A DNA stretch of 64,000 nucleotides from Methanococcus voltae (GTDB lineage: Archaea; AGJL01; Methanococci; Methanococcales; Methanococcaceae): NCBI RefSeq assembly GCF_017875395.1, contig NZ_JAGGMO010000002.1:1-64000 (forward strand), in the 5' to 3' direction. The notes under the pieces are model-generated. The model saw only the letters and a program-made list of their open reading frames with translations, was not told the DNA's origin and did not search any database. A program made the position numbers and the translations under genes. Of this stretch, positions 46,079 through 56,135 are shown piece after piece (within the stretch, counting starts at the first letter, position 1; every line of letters starts with the position of its first letter).

Positions 46079-47280
46079 TTTTTATCCCCCTCTACCATAT
46101 ATTGATTGTATCCAATTTTTTTAAGAATTTCATATTTTTCATCATTTAGTATTTTTACAATTTCTAATTTTTTATTTTCTTTAAAATGAATGACACTTCC
46201 TTTTGTTAAGAATTTATACTGATTATCAAGTTTATCTTTATGATTAAAATTCTCTAAATCAATTGTAGCGAAATTCTTTAATTCTGCATGTATTAATAAC
46301 GAATTTTTTCTAATTTCATTATAGTCATTATTTGTAAGATACATATCTGACATTAAAGTTATTGTATTCTCTTCAAATTTTAAATTGCCAAATAATTTAA
46401 TTTCAGAATTAATTTTCTGAATGTCTAATTTAAATGATGAGTTTTCTGCACCCATATTTACAATATTTGTATATTTTTCAGCTAGTTTTTCCAAATCTTT
46501 ATTATCTTTAAGCGATAATACAAAGAAAAAGCCCCATTCTTCGTCTAATTTAAATCCATTTTTATCTTTACGTTTTAATTTATAACTTGTTTGTTTGTAG
46601 AATCCATCTTCATTATCAGTGTTATTTTTAGAAATATTAATTCCGATATTTGTATTTTCAATAAATATATCTTTATATTTTACGAAATTTTTAGATTCAT
46701 TGATATTTTTTGTTTCCACAGTGAATTTTTCATTATTTTCGCTAAATTCCAAAAATTGAAATAATATATCCGTTTTATAATCTTTAGGGTTATAGATAGT
46801 GTGATATGTATCAATTTTTTCTTTTTCTTCTTTCTGTAAATAATGTCTCTCTTCAAATTTTAAAGGCAATGCAGTTTTATTTGAGTTTTTTTGATAATTA
46901 AAAGGTATTTGCGTATAAATTTCTAATTTATTTTTATTTTCTTCATCTTTTTTATATAATAAAACCGGCGATATTGAGTTAATATGGCCAATATCTGTGT
47001 TATTGGATTCTTTTAAATCACTTAAATCTAATTTAAAATTCCCAATTGTATCAGCTATTTTTATATTTTCCTCATGATACTTGTTAAAATTAGACCTATA
47101 TTTTCCAGTGATTTTTAACAATTCTTTCCTTATCATTCCTAAAACGGTAGTTTGTTGTGGGAACTTTTCCGAATTTACAAGGTAATTTTTTAAAGAATCT
47201 TCTTTACCCTCTCCAAAAGTTTCTTTTCCCCCAAAGAAATAACTGTCAATCGGTTTTAATGTAACGAGATAGTCGGTCAT
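46075..47280 (-). CDS. cmr3: Cmr complex subunit Cmr3
   Basis: 401 aa. Cas5-group RAMP that holds the 5' handle and contacts Cas10. N-terminal YLVTLKPIDSYFFGGKETFGEGKE and PQQTTVLGMIRKELL are standard Cmr3 motifs. The central region is Asn/Lys-rich, as in neighbouring proteins. ATG directly follows the cas10 stop with GGGGGGTGA upstream. Confidence 0.9.
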   Translation of the reverse strand: MTDYLVTLKPIDSYFFGGKETFGEGKEDSLKNYLVNSEKFPQQTTVLGMIRKELLKITGKYRSNFNKYHEENIKIADTIGNFKLDLSDLKESNNTDIGHINSISPVLLYKKDEENKNKLEIYTQIPFNYQKNSNKTALPLKFEERHYLQKEEKEKIDTYHTIYNPKDYKTDILFQFLEFSENNEKFTVETKNINESKNFVKYKDIFIENTNIGINISKNNTDNEDGFYKQTSYKLKRKDKNGFKLDEEWGFFFVLSLKDNKDLEKLAEKYTNIVNMGAENSSFKLDIQKINSEIKLFGNLKFEENTITLMSDMYLTNNDYNEIRKNSLLIHAELKNFATIDLENFNHKDKLDNQYKFLTKGSVIHFKENKKLEIVKILNDEKYEILKKIGYNQYMVEGDKK

Positions 47281-49038
47281 TTATTCACCCCCCTCATTTA
47301 AGAAGCTTAATAATCTTAGGATTCTTTCAAAAGTCTGAATTGCAGTATTATTATTCGTATTATCATCTTTTGAATTATCGTAAGGATACTCGTAGTAGCA
47401 AGCTTTTAATAAATTTTTAATATTATCGATTTGTTGTTCATTTGCTTTATGAATATCTTTTTTAAAGTTATTTTTAAAGTAATTGTCAATAGAGGTGTTA
47501 AATTCTTCAAAGTCTTTATTTCCATTATTTATATGTAAATCATATAAAGAATTTAAAAGAACTTCATCTTCAGCAATTTTTATTTTAAAGGATTGTAATA
47601 TTTTTCCATTTTCATTAATTTCGTTATTATTTTTTAGAATTATGTCATTCATTAGCTTGGCAAATAAATCATACAAACTTTTATTATTTTTATTCAGAGT
47701 AATTTGAATTTCCTGCCCGCTATGTTTCAAAATTCTTAAAGCAATTGCATTTTTTTCATATTCCTTTTTATCAGCTTCTGAAGTAAGTAGCTCTTTATTT
47801 TTTTTAGCAACATAATTTAGTAAATCATTTGATTTGTTCAAAGCTTCATATAATGGGTATTTGTAATAATTAATAGTTAGTCCATACGATAATGAAGGCT
47901 TTATTTCTTTTCCATCTATTTTTATAGTTTTTCCAATTTCTTTATTAAATTTTTCATCAATATTTTCTATAAGTCCAAATACAGTTTTGAACTTATCTTT
48001 TTCATTTTCAGTTTCATTTTCGTGAATTAAAGGTACAAATGCTAAAATATCGTCGCCACCAATATATATTGGTAAACCGCCATATTCTTTAATAATATTA
48101 ACTACTTCTTTTGAAAAATTAAACAATTGTTTTGAAAATATATTATATTTCTCCAAGTTGTTATTTTCAGCGTTATCATCAGTTTCTCTTAAGAAATTTT
48201 TTAATATTTTACCGACAGAATCTCCATCTGCTCGTATAATGGCGTAATATTTATAGTGCTTTTTGAAATTTTCTTTATTTTCTGCACATTTTTTATAAAT
48301 TTCATTATATTTTCCATTATTTACTGAGTCATTAAGGTTATCAATTTTAATATCATTTGATTCAATAAAATTACCTAAAGCAATTTCTGGAAGTGATTTT
48401 ATCATTTCTTTATCGGCACTTGTTTCAAAACAATCTATCGATAAAAAACTATTTTTTATAGTTTTATTTTCAAAAAATTTAAACAATGGATTTTTGATAT
48501 TACAGGGATTGTGACTTTGATAATTTGGTTCTAATTCTAAACTATCTAAATAGTTTGATATTGTATTCATTGCTTCTTTTTTAGAGCTAAATTCTCCAAT
48601 AAACCCGTAAATTTGGAAATAATCTATTAAATTTTCTTTAAACTCTTTTAGTTTAGATATATCATATGTTTCGCTTTCTTTATCATCTAATGGCTTTATG
48701 TAGGTCTCATCTATAATTTTAGTAGCTAAATCATTTAGCACTTCTTTTTTAATTTTTTCAAAATATGATAATATCTTTTCTTTATCAAAATCATTAGAAA
48801 CTTTTACAATACATCTATCGGGGAATAATCCTGCACCGTATTTTTCAGTTTCGAATTCATTTTCAACATAGGGAGTCAATATTTCAAAGTTATTCTCTTT
48901 TAGCTTTAGTATCATCTGTTTCATAATGTATGAAAATATATAACTTCCACCCCAGGCGTGACCTGTCTTTTTAGCAGAAGCTATTGTCTGTACAATCGGA
49001 CCGATTGTAAATCCTAAATAATTGTTAGTTTCTGTCAT
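47281..49038 (-). CDS. cmr2: Cas10 (Cmr2), HD-less, with active cyclase motif
   Basis: 585 aa, much shorter than the usual ~850. It begins TETNNYLGFTIGPIVQTIASAKKTGHAWGGSYIFS, the stretch that normally follows the HD nuclease domain, so the DNase domain is absent. The first Palm has AIIRADGDSVGK (Asp271) and the second Palm has IYIGGDDILAF with GGDD at 327-330, so nucleotide-second-messenger synthesis should be possible. A Cas10 of this build, next to CorA, is the arrangement known for SAM-AMP (rather than cyclic oligoadenylate) production in Bacteroides fragilis. GGGGTGA precedes the ATG and its start overlaps the cmr1 stop. Confidence 0.93.
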   Translation of the reverse strand: MTETNNYLGFTIGPIVQTIASAKKTGHAWGGSYIFSYIMKQMILKLKENNFEILTPYVENEFETEKYGAGLFPDRCIVKVSNDFDKEKILSYFEKIKKEVLNDLATKIIDETYIKPLDDKESETYDISKLKEFKENLIDYFQIYGFIGEFSSKKEAMNTISNYLDSLELEPNYQSHNPCNIKNPLFKFFENKTIKNSFLSIDCFETSADKEMIKSLPEIALGNFIESNDIKIDNLNDSVNNGKYNEIYKKCAENKENFKKHYKYYAIIRADGDSVGKILKNFLRETDDNAENNNLEKYNIFSKQLFNFSKEVVNIIKEYGGLPIYIGGDDILAFVPLIHENETENEKDKFKTVFGLIENIDEKFNKEIGKTIKIDGKEIKPSLSYGLTINYYKYPLYEALNKSNDLLNYVAKKNKELLTSEADKKEYEKNAIALRILKHSGQEIQITLNKNNKSLYDLFAKLMNDIILKNNNEINENGKILQSFKIKIAEDEVLLNSLYDLHINNGNKDFEEFNTSIDNYFKNNFKKDIHKANEQQIDNIKNLLKACYYEYPYDNSKDDNTNNNTAIQTFERILRLLSFLNEGGE

Positions 49039-50554
49039 TATTCACCCCTATTGGCGTATAACCTAATTTTGGCATATTTTTATCTAAAAAATCTTTAATA
49101 TCAAAATCTGATGGAACATTTAGAATTTTCGAAGTATCTATTCGTACGTTTTTTGATTTATTTTCTGGATAGTATTGAATTTTGCCCCTTCGATTTCTTA
49201 CGTAATTGTTATTATGCTTTTTAGCCATTCTTTTTATAATTTGAATACTTAATTCAGTTTCTAAATTTTCGATAGATATTTTGTTTATATCATCCTCTTT
49301 AATGTCATAATCGCAGCTTTCTTTCGCAATTATATATATTGAATACTTATCTTTTTCCCTTATTATTTTATATGTAAGAGGGGATTTATAACGTGTTATA
49401 TCGCTATTTTTTGTAGGTTTTAGTAATGCTTTAAGGATATACTGAAAATTTTCTTCAGTATTATTTACTATAAAGTTATAGGTATCTCCATAACCCAACA
49501 ATGCTCTAACATTTTTGTACTTAAAATTAGGGTTAGTAGATTGATTAGTTGTGTCAGTCTCTTTTTTTAATATGTTGTATAAGTTATTTGCATTATCATA
49601 ATATAGTTCAAAGTCTTTGAAAAATTCTTTTAGTAGTTCCTGGTCTTCTCTCTTAGGTATATTTTGCAATAGTTTTTCTAAAGTTCCTTCTTTTTTTAGA
49701 TAATTCTTTATAAATCGCTTTTCCCAGTATGTTTTTTTAGTAGAATCATTAAAATGTTTCATAATTAATGAATTTTGATATTGGTTTGTTAAATTTCTTT
49801 GTCTAATGTAGTAGTTAGAATTGTCTTGTTTTGTTAATCCTGATTTTAAGTTTTTATAACCGTAAGCGATAATTTCAAAAGCTTTTTTTAAATCACTTTC
49901 TTCTGAATTTTCATAAACTGCAACTATTTTAGACCTATTATTTTCATTTAATTCAAATTTTTTTTCTTTTTCAAGTAATTTTTTATATAATTCTTTAAAA
50001 TTATTTTCAGTGTCCTTGTCATTAATTCTTTCAACAGTGAATGAACCAAAACCTTTATTTTGTCTTGTTCCAAAATTTGTTATTGCGAAAAAACTTTCAA
50101 TATTTTCTTTAATTTTCGTTAATAATTCAGTATTGAAGCTAAATATTTTTAATTCGACTTTCCCATACATTTTAAACTTATATTTGTTTTTATCCTTGGT
50201 ATTTCCAAAGAATAATTTATTAAATGGGTTACTATTAATATCAAAATTATCATTTTCTCCCGAAACTTTTATCGTAACCCGATAATCAAAGGCATTATCT
50301 TTAATTTTCTCTAAATACTCTTTTTTTTCGTTATCGTTATTACTTTCTCCTTTTTCCTTATCATATCCCATTAAAAATGTTTTATAATCTTCAACCCCCT
50401 TGTCAAAAGCATGTTTTTTTAAGAATTTATCCAACTTAGGTTTTAGTTCCGTTCCCCTAAGAGTTGCCCCACTTTGCCCGTGTTGGAAATGAATCATAGG
50501 TGTATGCTGCTTTAATGTAATAGTTAACTCGTTCGACGTCATAAATTTACCCAT
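49025..50554 (-). CDS. cmr1: Cmr1-position RAMP protein
   Basis: 509 aa from the ATG at 50554 (MGKFMTSNELTITLK), which is seven bases after GGTGG. The track-length form with TTG 50569 would begin before the ribosome site. RAMP fold: KQHTPMIHFQHGQSGATLRGTELKPKLDKFL at the start is a divergent version of the Cmr1 TPLxxG...LRxxxLKG pattern, and ITNFGTRQNKGFGSFTVE (~165-182) is the Gly-rich RAMP loop. First gene of the cmr set in the same place as cmr1, binding the crRNA 3' region. Less similar to standard Cmr1 than the other subunits are to their families. Confidence 0.75.
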   Translation of the reverse strand: MGKFMTSNELTITLKQHTPMIHFQHGQSGATLRGTELKPKLDKFLKKHAFDKGVEDYKTFLMGYDKEKGESNNDNEKKEYLEKIKDNAFDYRVTIKVSGENDNFDINSNPFNKLFFGNTKDKNKYKFKMYGKVELKIFSFNTELLTKIKENIESFFAITNFGTRQNKGFGSFTVERINDKDTENNFKELYKKLLEKEKKFELNENNRSKIVAVYENSEESDLKKAFEIIAYGYKNLKSGLTKQDNSNYYIRQRNLTNQYQNSLIMKHFNDSTKKTYWEKRFIKNYLKKEGTLEKLLQNIPKREDQELLKEFFKDFELYYDNANNLYNILKKETDTTNQSTNPNFKYKNVRALLGYGDTYNFIVNNTEENFQYILKALLKPTKNSDITRYKSPLTYKIIREKDKYSIYIIAKESCDYDIKEDDINKISIENLETELSIQIIKRMAKKHNNNYVRNRRGKIQYYPENKSKNVRIDTSKILNVPSDFDIKDFLDKNMPKLGYTPIGVNNDRN

Positions 50555-50739
50555 TGCGTAACCACCCAATTAGCATTTAATTATTTAATACTTATTAATT
50601 AGTTTAGAAAATATATAAAAATACCTATTTAATCCCGAAAAAATTGATAATATTTAAAATAAATAATTGATAAATATAAGGATAATTTAAAAATAGAACA
50701 TTAAAATTAGAAATTGAAAGTAAATGAGTATGTTAATTT

Positions 50740-52851
50740 TTAATTTTCATTAAATAATTTTCGAATTTTTTTACAGATACTTTTTTTATTAACGTTTTTG
50801 AAAGTTGACTTTAATGAGTTTATGATTGATTTTATACTTGGTATATTAAAAAGTACGAGGGAAATTATCAAAATTAATATAATATATATTATTTCCACAA
50901 TTAAATATAATATGGGGTTATCACCGACATATAATTCTACATAATTTAAAAAGTTAAAATATATCCCAGTAATTCCTGTTATTATTAATATCCCAATTGA
51001 AAGTACCGTATATTTTTTTAATTTTTTAAGTGATATTTGGCAATAGTGGTGGATAAACCATAGTATACTTAATATCACCAATGGCAAAATTATGAAATTA
51101 AATATCCACGTTAGGAATTCTGTATTATATAGCATCGTAAAGAAAATATTTGTGTAATCCATATTAAATAGTGCATTTGAGGCGCCTGAAGTAGTCGTAT
51201 CCGATACGGCACTGCCTGTAAACATTGTTAAATTCATTCCAAAGAAACCCGTAAAGAATGAAGGTATAACAAATAACGCCCCCAATATAGCTAAAAGGTT
51301 TATCTTTTCAGATGTTTTATTGGACTCTATCAGCGTAACATATTGATGTAATTCATTTAATTCATTATCCAAATCCTTAAGATTTTGCTTTATATTCATA
51401 CTATCCTGCATAATGTCATACATTTCAATGCCTTGCTCTTGTGCAGATACTTCATTAAAATACATGCAATTTATAAAGTTTATATATTGTCCATATAAAG
51501 AACGAACATTATTCATATAATTGCTGAGTCCTTTACCTTCCAATCCTTTTCCATTTATGTTATTTTTTGAATTTTGAGAAATATCCTCTGAAAATTTCAA
51601 TATCGAAGCTCTTTGGGCTAAACAAAGTTGAACCATTTCAAAATACATGGTTTTAAAGTGGTCTACTAAAAATTTATTATCGTTACAATATTCTGTTGTT
51701 AACAATGCGAAAGAATACCTTGTAATTCCATATAACGTACCGTAGTTAGACCATCGGTTATATGTGTGTTTTTTATTTAGCTCTGTAAGTAATTTTTCGT
51801 TTTGACAAGTGCAAGATTCACCCGAATCTATAAACATAAACCTATGCCAATATTCGTCACTTTCATAATTATAATCGGTATGTGTATTATATTCGTGATT
51901 ATAGTTATTATTAAAGTTATTATTATAATTCAATAAGTTTTTATTTTCTGAGTTTTTAGCATTTTTGGAATTTCCCAAATATCTTATTTTATCATTATTT
52001 CCATACCAACACATGGCAAACATACGGTCATCGATAATTGGTTCAATACAAATTGTTTCAGGATTACAGTTTCCGATAAGCTTAAAACTACTACTCAATA
52101 TATCCATAATTGGTTGGGCTAATTTTATAGGATTTTTTTGAATATTATTATTCTTATTATTTGATTCGATTATATCCTTGCACTCTTCAAAATTTTCATA
52201 AGATGATGGTTTAATTACCCAATTAGTTAAACTTATACTATCTGCTAAAAATTTATTTTTAGGAGTTTTAATACCATCTTCACCCAAAAATTGAGGATAT
52301 ATTCTCCTACCGTAGTCATTAATATTAATAATGTCTTCTTTATCTTTATATTCGTTATTTGTTAAATGAATCGACAGTATTCCAACGCCTGTATTGTATA
52401 TATTTAAATAAATTTTGTCGATATCTAATTTATAGCAGTTATTTAAAGTTTTTATCTTATAATGTACTTTATTTTCTTTTTTAAAATTGGGATTTTTATA
52501 TCGTATTACAGGATATTCTTTTTCAAAATATTTTTCCAATAATTTTTCTTCATTTTTATCATTATTTCCATTTTCTTCGCTTAAATCTTCGACACCTTTT
52601 CCAAAAATTGCTTTTCTAACATTATTATAAAAATAAACAAATTCGTTATATTTTAAAGGTTCATCAACTTTATAATCATCAAATTCCCAATTACTATCGT
52701 TTTTTAATATTTTTGTTAATTTATGAATATCTAATTTTTTATCGTAATCTCCATAACTTTTCCCATTTTTATCCGTTAAATTCCATTTAAATGGCAACAT
52801 AAAAATATGTTTACTTTTAGGTTTTAGGTTATGTTTTCCATCAGTATTCAT
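50740..52851 (-). CDS. CorA-like membrane effector of the type III-B locus
   Basis: 703 aa. A large soluble N-terminal part (~1-500) is followed by long helices (FNELHQY region) and four hydrophobic segments at about 518-537, 578-601, 614-634 and 645-667. The first ends in FFGMNL, the GMN pore motif of CorA-family channels. Two extra C-terminal spans go beyond the normal two. A CorA homologue next to an HD-less Cas10 is the known effector of SAM-AMP signalling, in which ligand binding is thought to open the membrane channel. The ATG follows GGAGTGA, and the gene lies 186 bp upstream of cmr1, on the same strand. GMNL replaces the strict GMN-(E) context of Mg transporters. Confidence 0.85.
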   Translation of the reverse strand: MNTDGKHNLKPKSKHIFMLPFKWNLTDKNGKSYGDYDKKLDIHKLTKILKNDSNWEFDDYKVDEPLKYNEFVYFYNNVRKAIFGKGVEDLSEENGNNDKNEEKLLEKYFEKEYPVIRYKNPNFKKENKVHYKIKTLNNCYKLDIDKIYLNIYNTGVGILSIHLTNNEYKDKEDIININDYGRRIYPQFLGEDGIKTPKNKFLADSISLTNWVIKPSSYENFEECKDIIESNNKNNNIQKNPIKLAQPIMDILSSSFKLIGNCNPETICIEPIIDDRMFAMCWYGNNDKIRYLGNSKNAKNSENKNLLNYNNNFNNNYNHEYNTHTDYNYESDEYWHRFMFIDSGESCTCQNEKLLTELNKKHTYNRWSNYGTLYGITRYSFALLTTEYCNDNKFLVDHFKTMYFEMVQLCLAQRASILKFSEDISQNSKNNINGKGLEGKGLSNYMNNVRSLYGQYINFINCMYFNEVSAQEQGIEMYDIMQDSMNIKQNLKDLDNELNELHQYVTLIESNKTSEKINLLAILGALFVIPSFFTGFFGMNLTMFTGSAVSDTTTSGASNALFNMDYTNIFFTMLYNTEFLTWIFNFIILPLVILSILWFIHHYCQISLKKLKKYTVLSIGILIITGITGIYFNFLNYVELYVGDNPILYLIVEIIYIILILIISLVLFNIPSIKSIINSLKSTFKNVNKKSICKKIRKLFNEN

Positions 52852-52995
52852 AGGCTCACTCCAAATAGATAACTTTCTAATAACTTAATAAAATTGACAT
52901 ATAATAGTTATAATATTTATTTAACAAGATATAAAAATAATCCCCTAAAATTAGCAAATTTGATATATATTTAGTTCACCATTATCCATCAATTT

Positions 52996-53391
52996 AGTAA
53001 TACTTAGTATGATTTTTACGTGATCTTTGTAATAACGCATTTCAAAATCCAAAATTATTAAGCTCATTTTGAGCTCCTTTTTTTAGGGTTGAAAAATTTA
53101 TAGGTTTATGTGAGCTTTATCTAATCTATATCACTACTAATATAGTTGGTTCATTTTCTATCGTTTGATTATTGGTTATTAGTTACTTTTTAAACGTTAA
53201 AAGAGTTACTTTTTACTTATTCAACTAACCCCGAATTATATTTTTAAAATACAAATGGTAACTTTTATATAGGGTTCAAAACAAACTATATATTGTCAGA
53301 TTGAATAAATTTTGTGATACGGTTAACTAGAGCTTTATTTTATCATTAAGTCTTATTTTGTACTTATTGCCGAGTAATAATTTAGTTTGGT
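52996..53391 (+). promoter_or_regulatory. CRISPR leader, array 3
   Basis: Third copy of the leader, nearly identical to those of arrays 1 and 2. Box A-like TTTTATATA at 53263-53271. The divergent mini-ORF (ATG at 53068, minus strand) again has the AAAGGAGCTC ribosome site and shares the first 24 codons, with one change (Gly15 to Asp). Confidence 0.85.
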
Positions 53392-54977
53392 GTCGCAGTG
53401 GCAATTCCATTAAAACAAGGATTGAAACAAAAAACAGTTCAAAATATATATAATAATAAATAAGGTCGCAGTGGCAATTCCATTAAAACAAGGATTGAAA
53501 CAAGATGCTGATGTTAATATATTATTATTACTATCTACGTCGCAGTGGCAATTCCATTAAAACAAGGATTGAAACATGCAGAATTGTAATTTTTGCAGTG
53601 CTGGAAATATACTTTTGTCGCAGTGGCAATTCCATTAAAACAAGGATTGAAACTACCAATATGTTATTGTATATTGACTTATATCTTGTAATGTCGCAGT
53701 GGCAATTCCATTAAAACAAGGATTGAAACAAGAAACATCGCCTGACGAACGTAGGGCACTTACTGGTCGCAGTGGCAATTCCATTAAAACAAGGATTGAA
53801 ACTTCCATACTGAACATGAAGCTTCATCTATTTGCATCGTCGCAGTGGCAATTCCATTAAAACAAGGATTGAAACCTGCTGGTTTTGTGCAATTTGGAGT
53901 TGATTCTAAGTCTTCGTCGCAGTGGCAATTCCATTAAAACAAGGATTGAAACTTAACCTTGCTTTTGCTTTGCTCTTTGATAGCTATTTGTCGCAGTGGC
54001 AATTCCATTAAAACAAGGATTGAAACCGATTTCTTTCGGAAATTCAACAATAATTTTATTATGTCGCAGTGGCAATTCCATTAAAACAAGGATTGAAACT
54101 TAAATCTGGGGCTGGTTGCGGTGCTGGTGGTTTTGCACGTCGCAGTGGCAATTCCATTAAAACAAGGATTGAAACAAACGTACAATACGGTATTTATGGA
54201 CATGTCATGTCGCAGTGGCAATTCCATTAAAACAAGGATTGAAACTATATTATATGCGTATCACCATTAGATAATAACTCATCAGTCGCAGTGGCAATTC
54301 CATTAAAACAAGGATTGAAACTCTAGTCCTTTAAGCCAATTTACCCCTTGTATTACAGAGTCGCAGTGGCAATTCCATTAAAACAAGGATTGAAACCGGT
54401 CTAATGAAACTGATGTTGCAGTAGAAACAGTCGCAGTGGCAATTCCATTAAAACAAGGATTGAAACTCCCTTTTGACTAATTAGTCATCCGACATTATTG
54501 TGTCGCAGTGGCAATTCCATTAAAACAAGGATTGAAACGTATTGTTCACTATAGTACTTACAAATCTGAGAAGTCGCAGTGGCAATTCCATTAAAACAAG
54601 GATTGAAACCCATATTTTTGCCATAATTTTCCTTGCATTGTAAAGTCTGAGTCGCAGTGGCAATTCCATTAAAACAAGGATTGAAACATATAGAAAGATT
54701 AGTTACCAAAGTAACTGAAAACTATGTCGCAGTGGCAATTCCATTAAAACAAGGATTGAAAGCCCAACTGCCTCTGGGCGATTGGCATTTACTCAAATCG
54801 AAGATTTGATATTTTTATTTCTTATTAAATTCCCATCAAAGGATTTTTACGAGTAAAACGAGTAAAAAGGGTTTGGGATATTCCATTAAAACAAGGATTG
54901 AAAGTCATGAATATAATTATTAATTTTTTCAATTTCATTTGTCACAGTGGCAATTCCATTAAAACAAGGATTGAAAC
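53392..54977 (+). CRISPR. CRISPR array 3
   Basis: Same 37-nt repeat as arrays 1 and 2. Nineteen repeats start at 53392, 53465, 53539, 53617 and so on to 54651 and 54726. The last of these is followed by E6, then by a 3'-partial repeat (54880-54903), a 37-nt spacer and a variant terminal repeat (54941-54977, GTCACAGTGG). Leader on the left. Spacers 33-41 nt. Confidence 0.98.
54762..54878 (+). repeat. E element copy 6, inside array 3
   Basis: A shorter E variant (~117 bp) starting GCCCAACTGCCTCTGGG. It keeps the TCAAATC...GATTTGA hairpin and the TTTTTACGAG...GTAAAAAGGGTTTGG end. As with E1, the left CRISPR repeat ends at nt 36 and a partial repeat restarting near nt 13-14 follows on the right, so ~23 nt are duplicated. 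Confidence 0.8.
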
Positions 54978-55345
54978 TGGGAAATATGACCCATAGTTCC
55001 ATAGATGATAACGGATATCAATTAAAATCACCGTAAAAACTTGGAAAATAGCTATTTTTAGTAATAATTTATTTAACGGTTGAATTCCTTATTTTTTGAA
55101 ATAAACGTCAATTCGTGCTTATTTTTTTAGACCTTATTTGATGATATAGAGAATAATTTAAACTTATTTTGTATGAAATAATCATTTATTGTTGATATTC
55201 ATTTTATGCTTCTTTTGAGTTGTGCGTGCTTTTTTTGAGATTTAAACCGAAAGTTTTAGATATTAGTCCTGCGCATATTATATTGTACAGTACACTATAC
55301 GGTACATTAATATCAAACATAATAAAATAATGTGGGGTTGAGTAA
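54978..55345. other. Gene-free interval after array 3 with an operator-like palindrome
   Basis: About 370 bp without an ORF. It contains a TGTAC-A-GTACA palindrome (55284-55294) and a nearby GGTACATTAATA, likely a regulatory site for the following small genes. Otherwise nothing recognisable. Confidence 0.5.
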
Positions 55346-55588
55346 ATGGCATACATCGGTTATGTAGAAATTAAATTTAGAAACAAAGATAAAAAGACCG
55401 GAAAATATGAAGAATGGGAAAATATAGCACCATTGCGGATATATGTAAATTTCGAAGATTATGAAGACTTAAAAATAAAAGCGTTAAGATTAGCAACAGA
55501 ACAAGCGAAAAAATACGAACAAGTAAGATATGAGATAGATGGAACCGGCCAAGGTCATTATATTAAATCCGGCTTAGTAGTGGCTTAA
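55346..55588 (+). CDS. Hypothetical protein, 80 aa
   Basis: Starts MAYIGYVEIKFRNKDKKTGK after GGGGTTGAG. Predicted to be beta-rich at the start and helical in the middle (DLKIKALRLATEQAKKYEQ), ending GHYIKSGLVVA. Family not recognised. First of three small plus-strand genes of similar style that probably belong to a mobile element, each with good ribosome sites. Confidence 0.6.
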   Translation: MAYIGYVEIKFRNKDKKTGKYEEWENIAPLRIYVNFEDYEDLKIKALRLATEQAKKYEQVRYEIDGTGQGHYIKSGLVVA

Positions 55589-55708
55589 TAGCGTTAATAA
55601 GTTTTAATAATCGATTTAAAGTTTAAATTTAGTTATTTATTAATTTATCAATTTAAGTTTTAATATTTTATCATTATTTAATCAATCTTTTAGTTTGGAG
55701 TTGGTGAG

Positions 55709-56047
55709 ATGCAAAAAACCGAAGTAGTATTTTTAAAATTAGAAATTGTATGTAATGTTAAAGACCAATGGATGGTTAGAATAACATTACCGCAGATTAA
55801 CAAGAAGTATGTTTATAACGATGACACGGAAAAATGCACAATAATGGATACTAAAACCGGCAGAATGGAAATAAAAAATTATAAATGGGACACGATAAGA
55901 AATTTAGAAGAAAAGACCTTAAAAAGTGAAAATTACGACCTTGCAAAAGCTATGATGGATTATCTAAAAGATAAGACGTATAACAAGGTAGAGCCTAATG
56001 TTTTTGAATCTACATTTGAAAAAACAATTGTATTAACGATTTATTAA
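55709..56047 (+). CDS. Hypothetical protein, 112 aa
   Basis: MQKTEVVFLKLEIVCNVKDQ begins the protein; the GGAGTTGGTGAG ribosome site is strong. Soluble, alpha/beta, with a helical C-terminal half (LAKAMMDYLKDKT). No family recognised. Second of the three small genes, 120 bp after the first. Confidence 0.6.
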   Translation: MQKTEVVFLKLEIVCNVKDQWMVRITLPQINKKYVYNDDTEKCTIMDTKTGRMEIKNYKWDTIRNLEEKTLKSENYDLAKAMMDYLKDKTYNKVEPNVFESTFEKTIVLTIY

Positions 56048-56135
56048 TTTAATATTTAATTAATTTTAATAGATTTTTAGTTATTTATTAATTAATTTAA
56101 CAAATAAATTAAATTATAGGTTGGTTGGTGAATAT

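Noticed and set aside
53505-54709. ORFs across array 3
   Set aside because: Same repeat translations on both strands.
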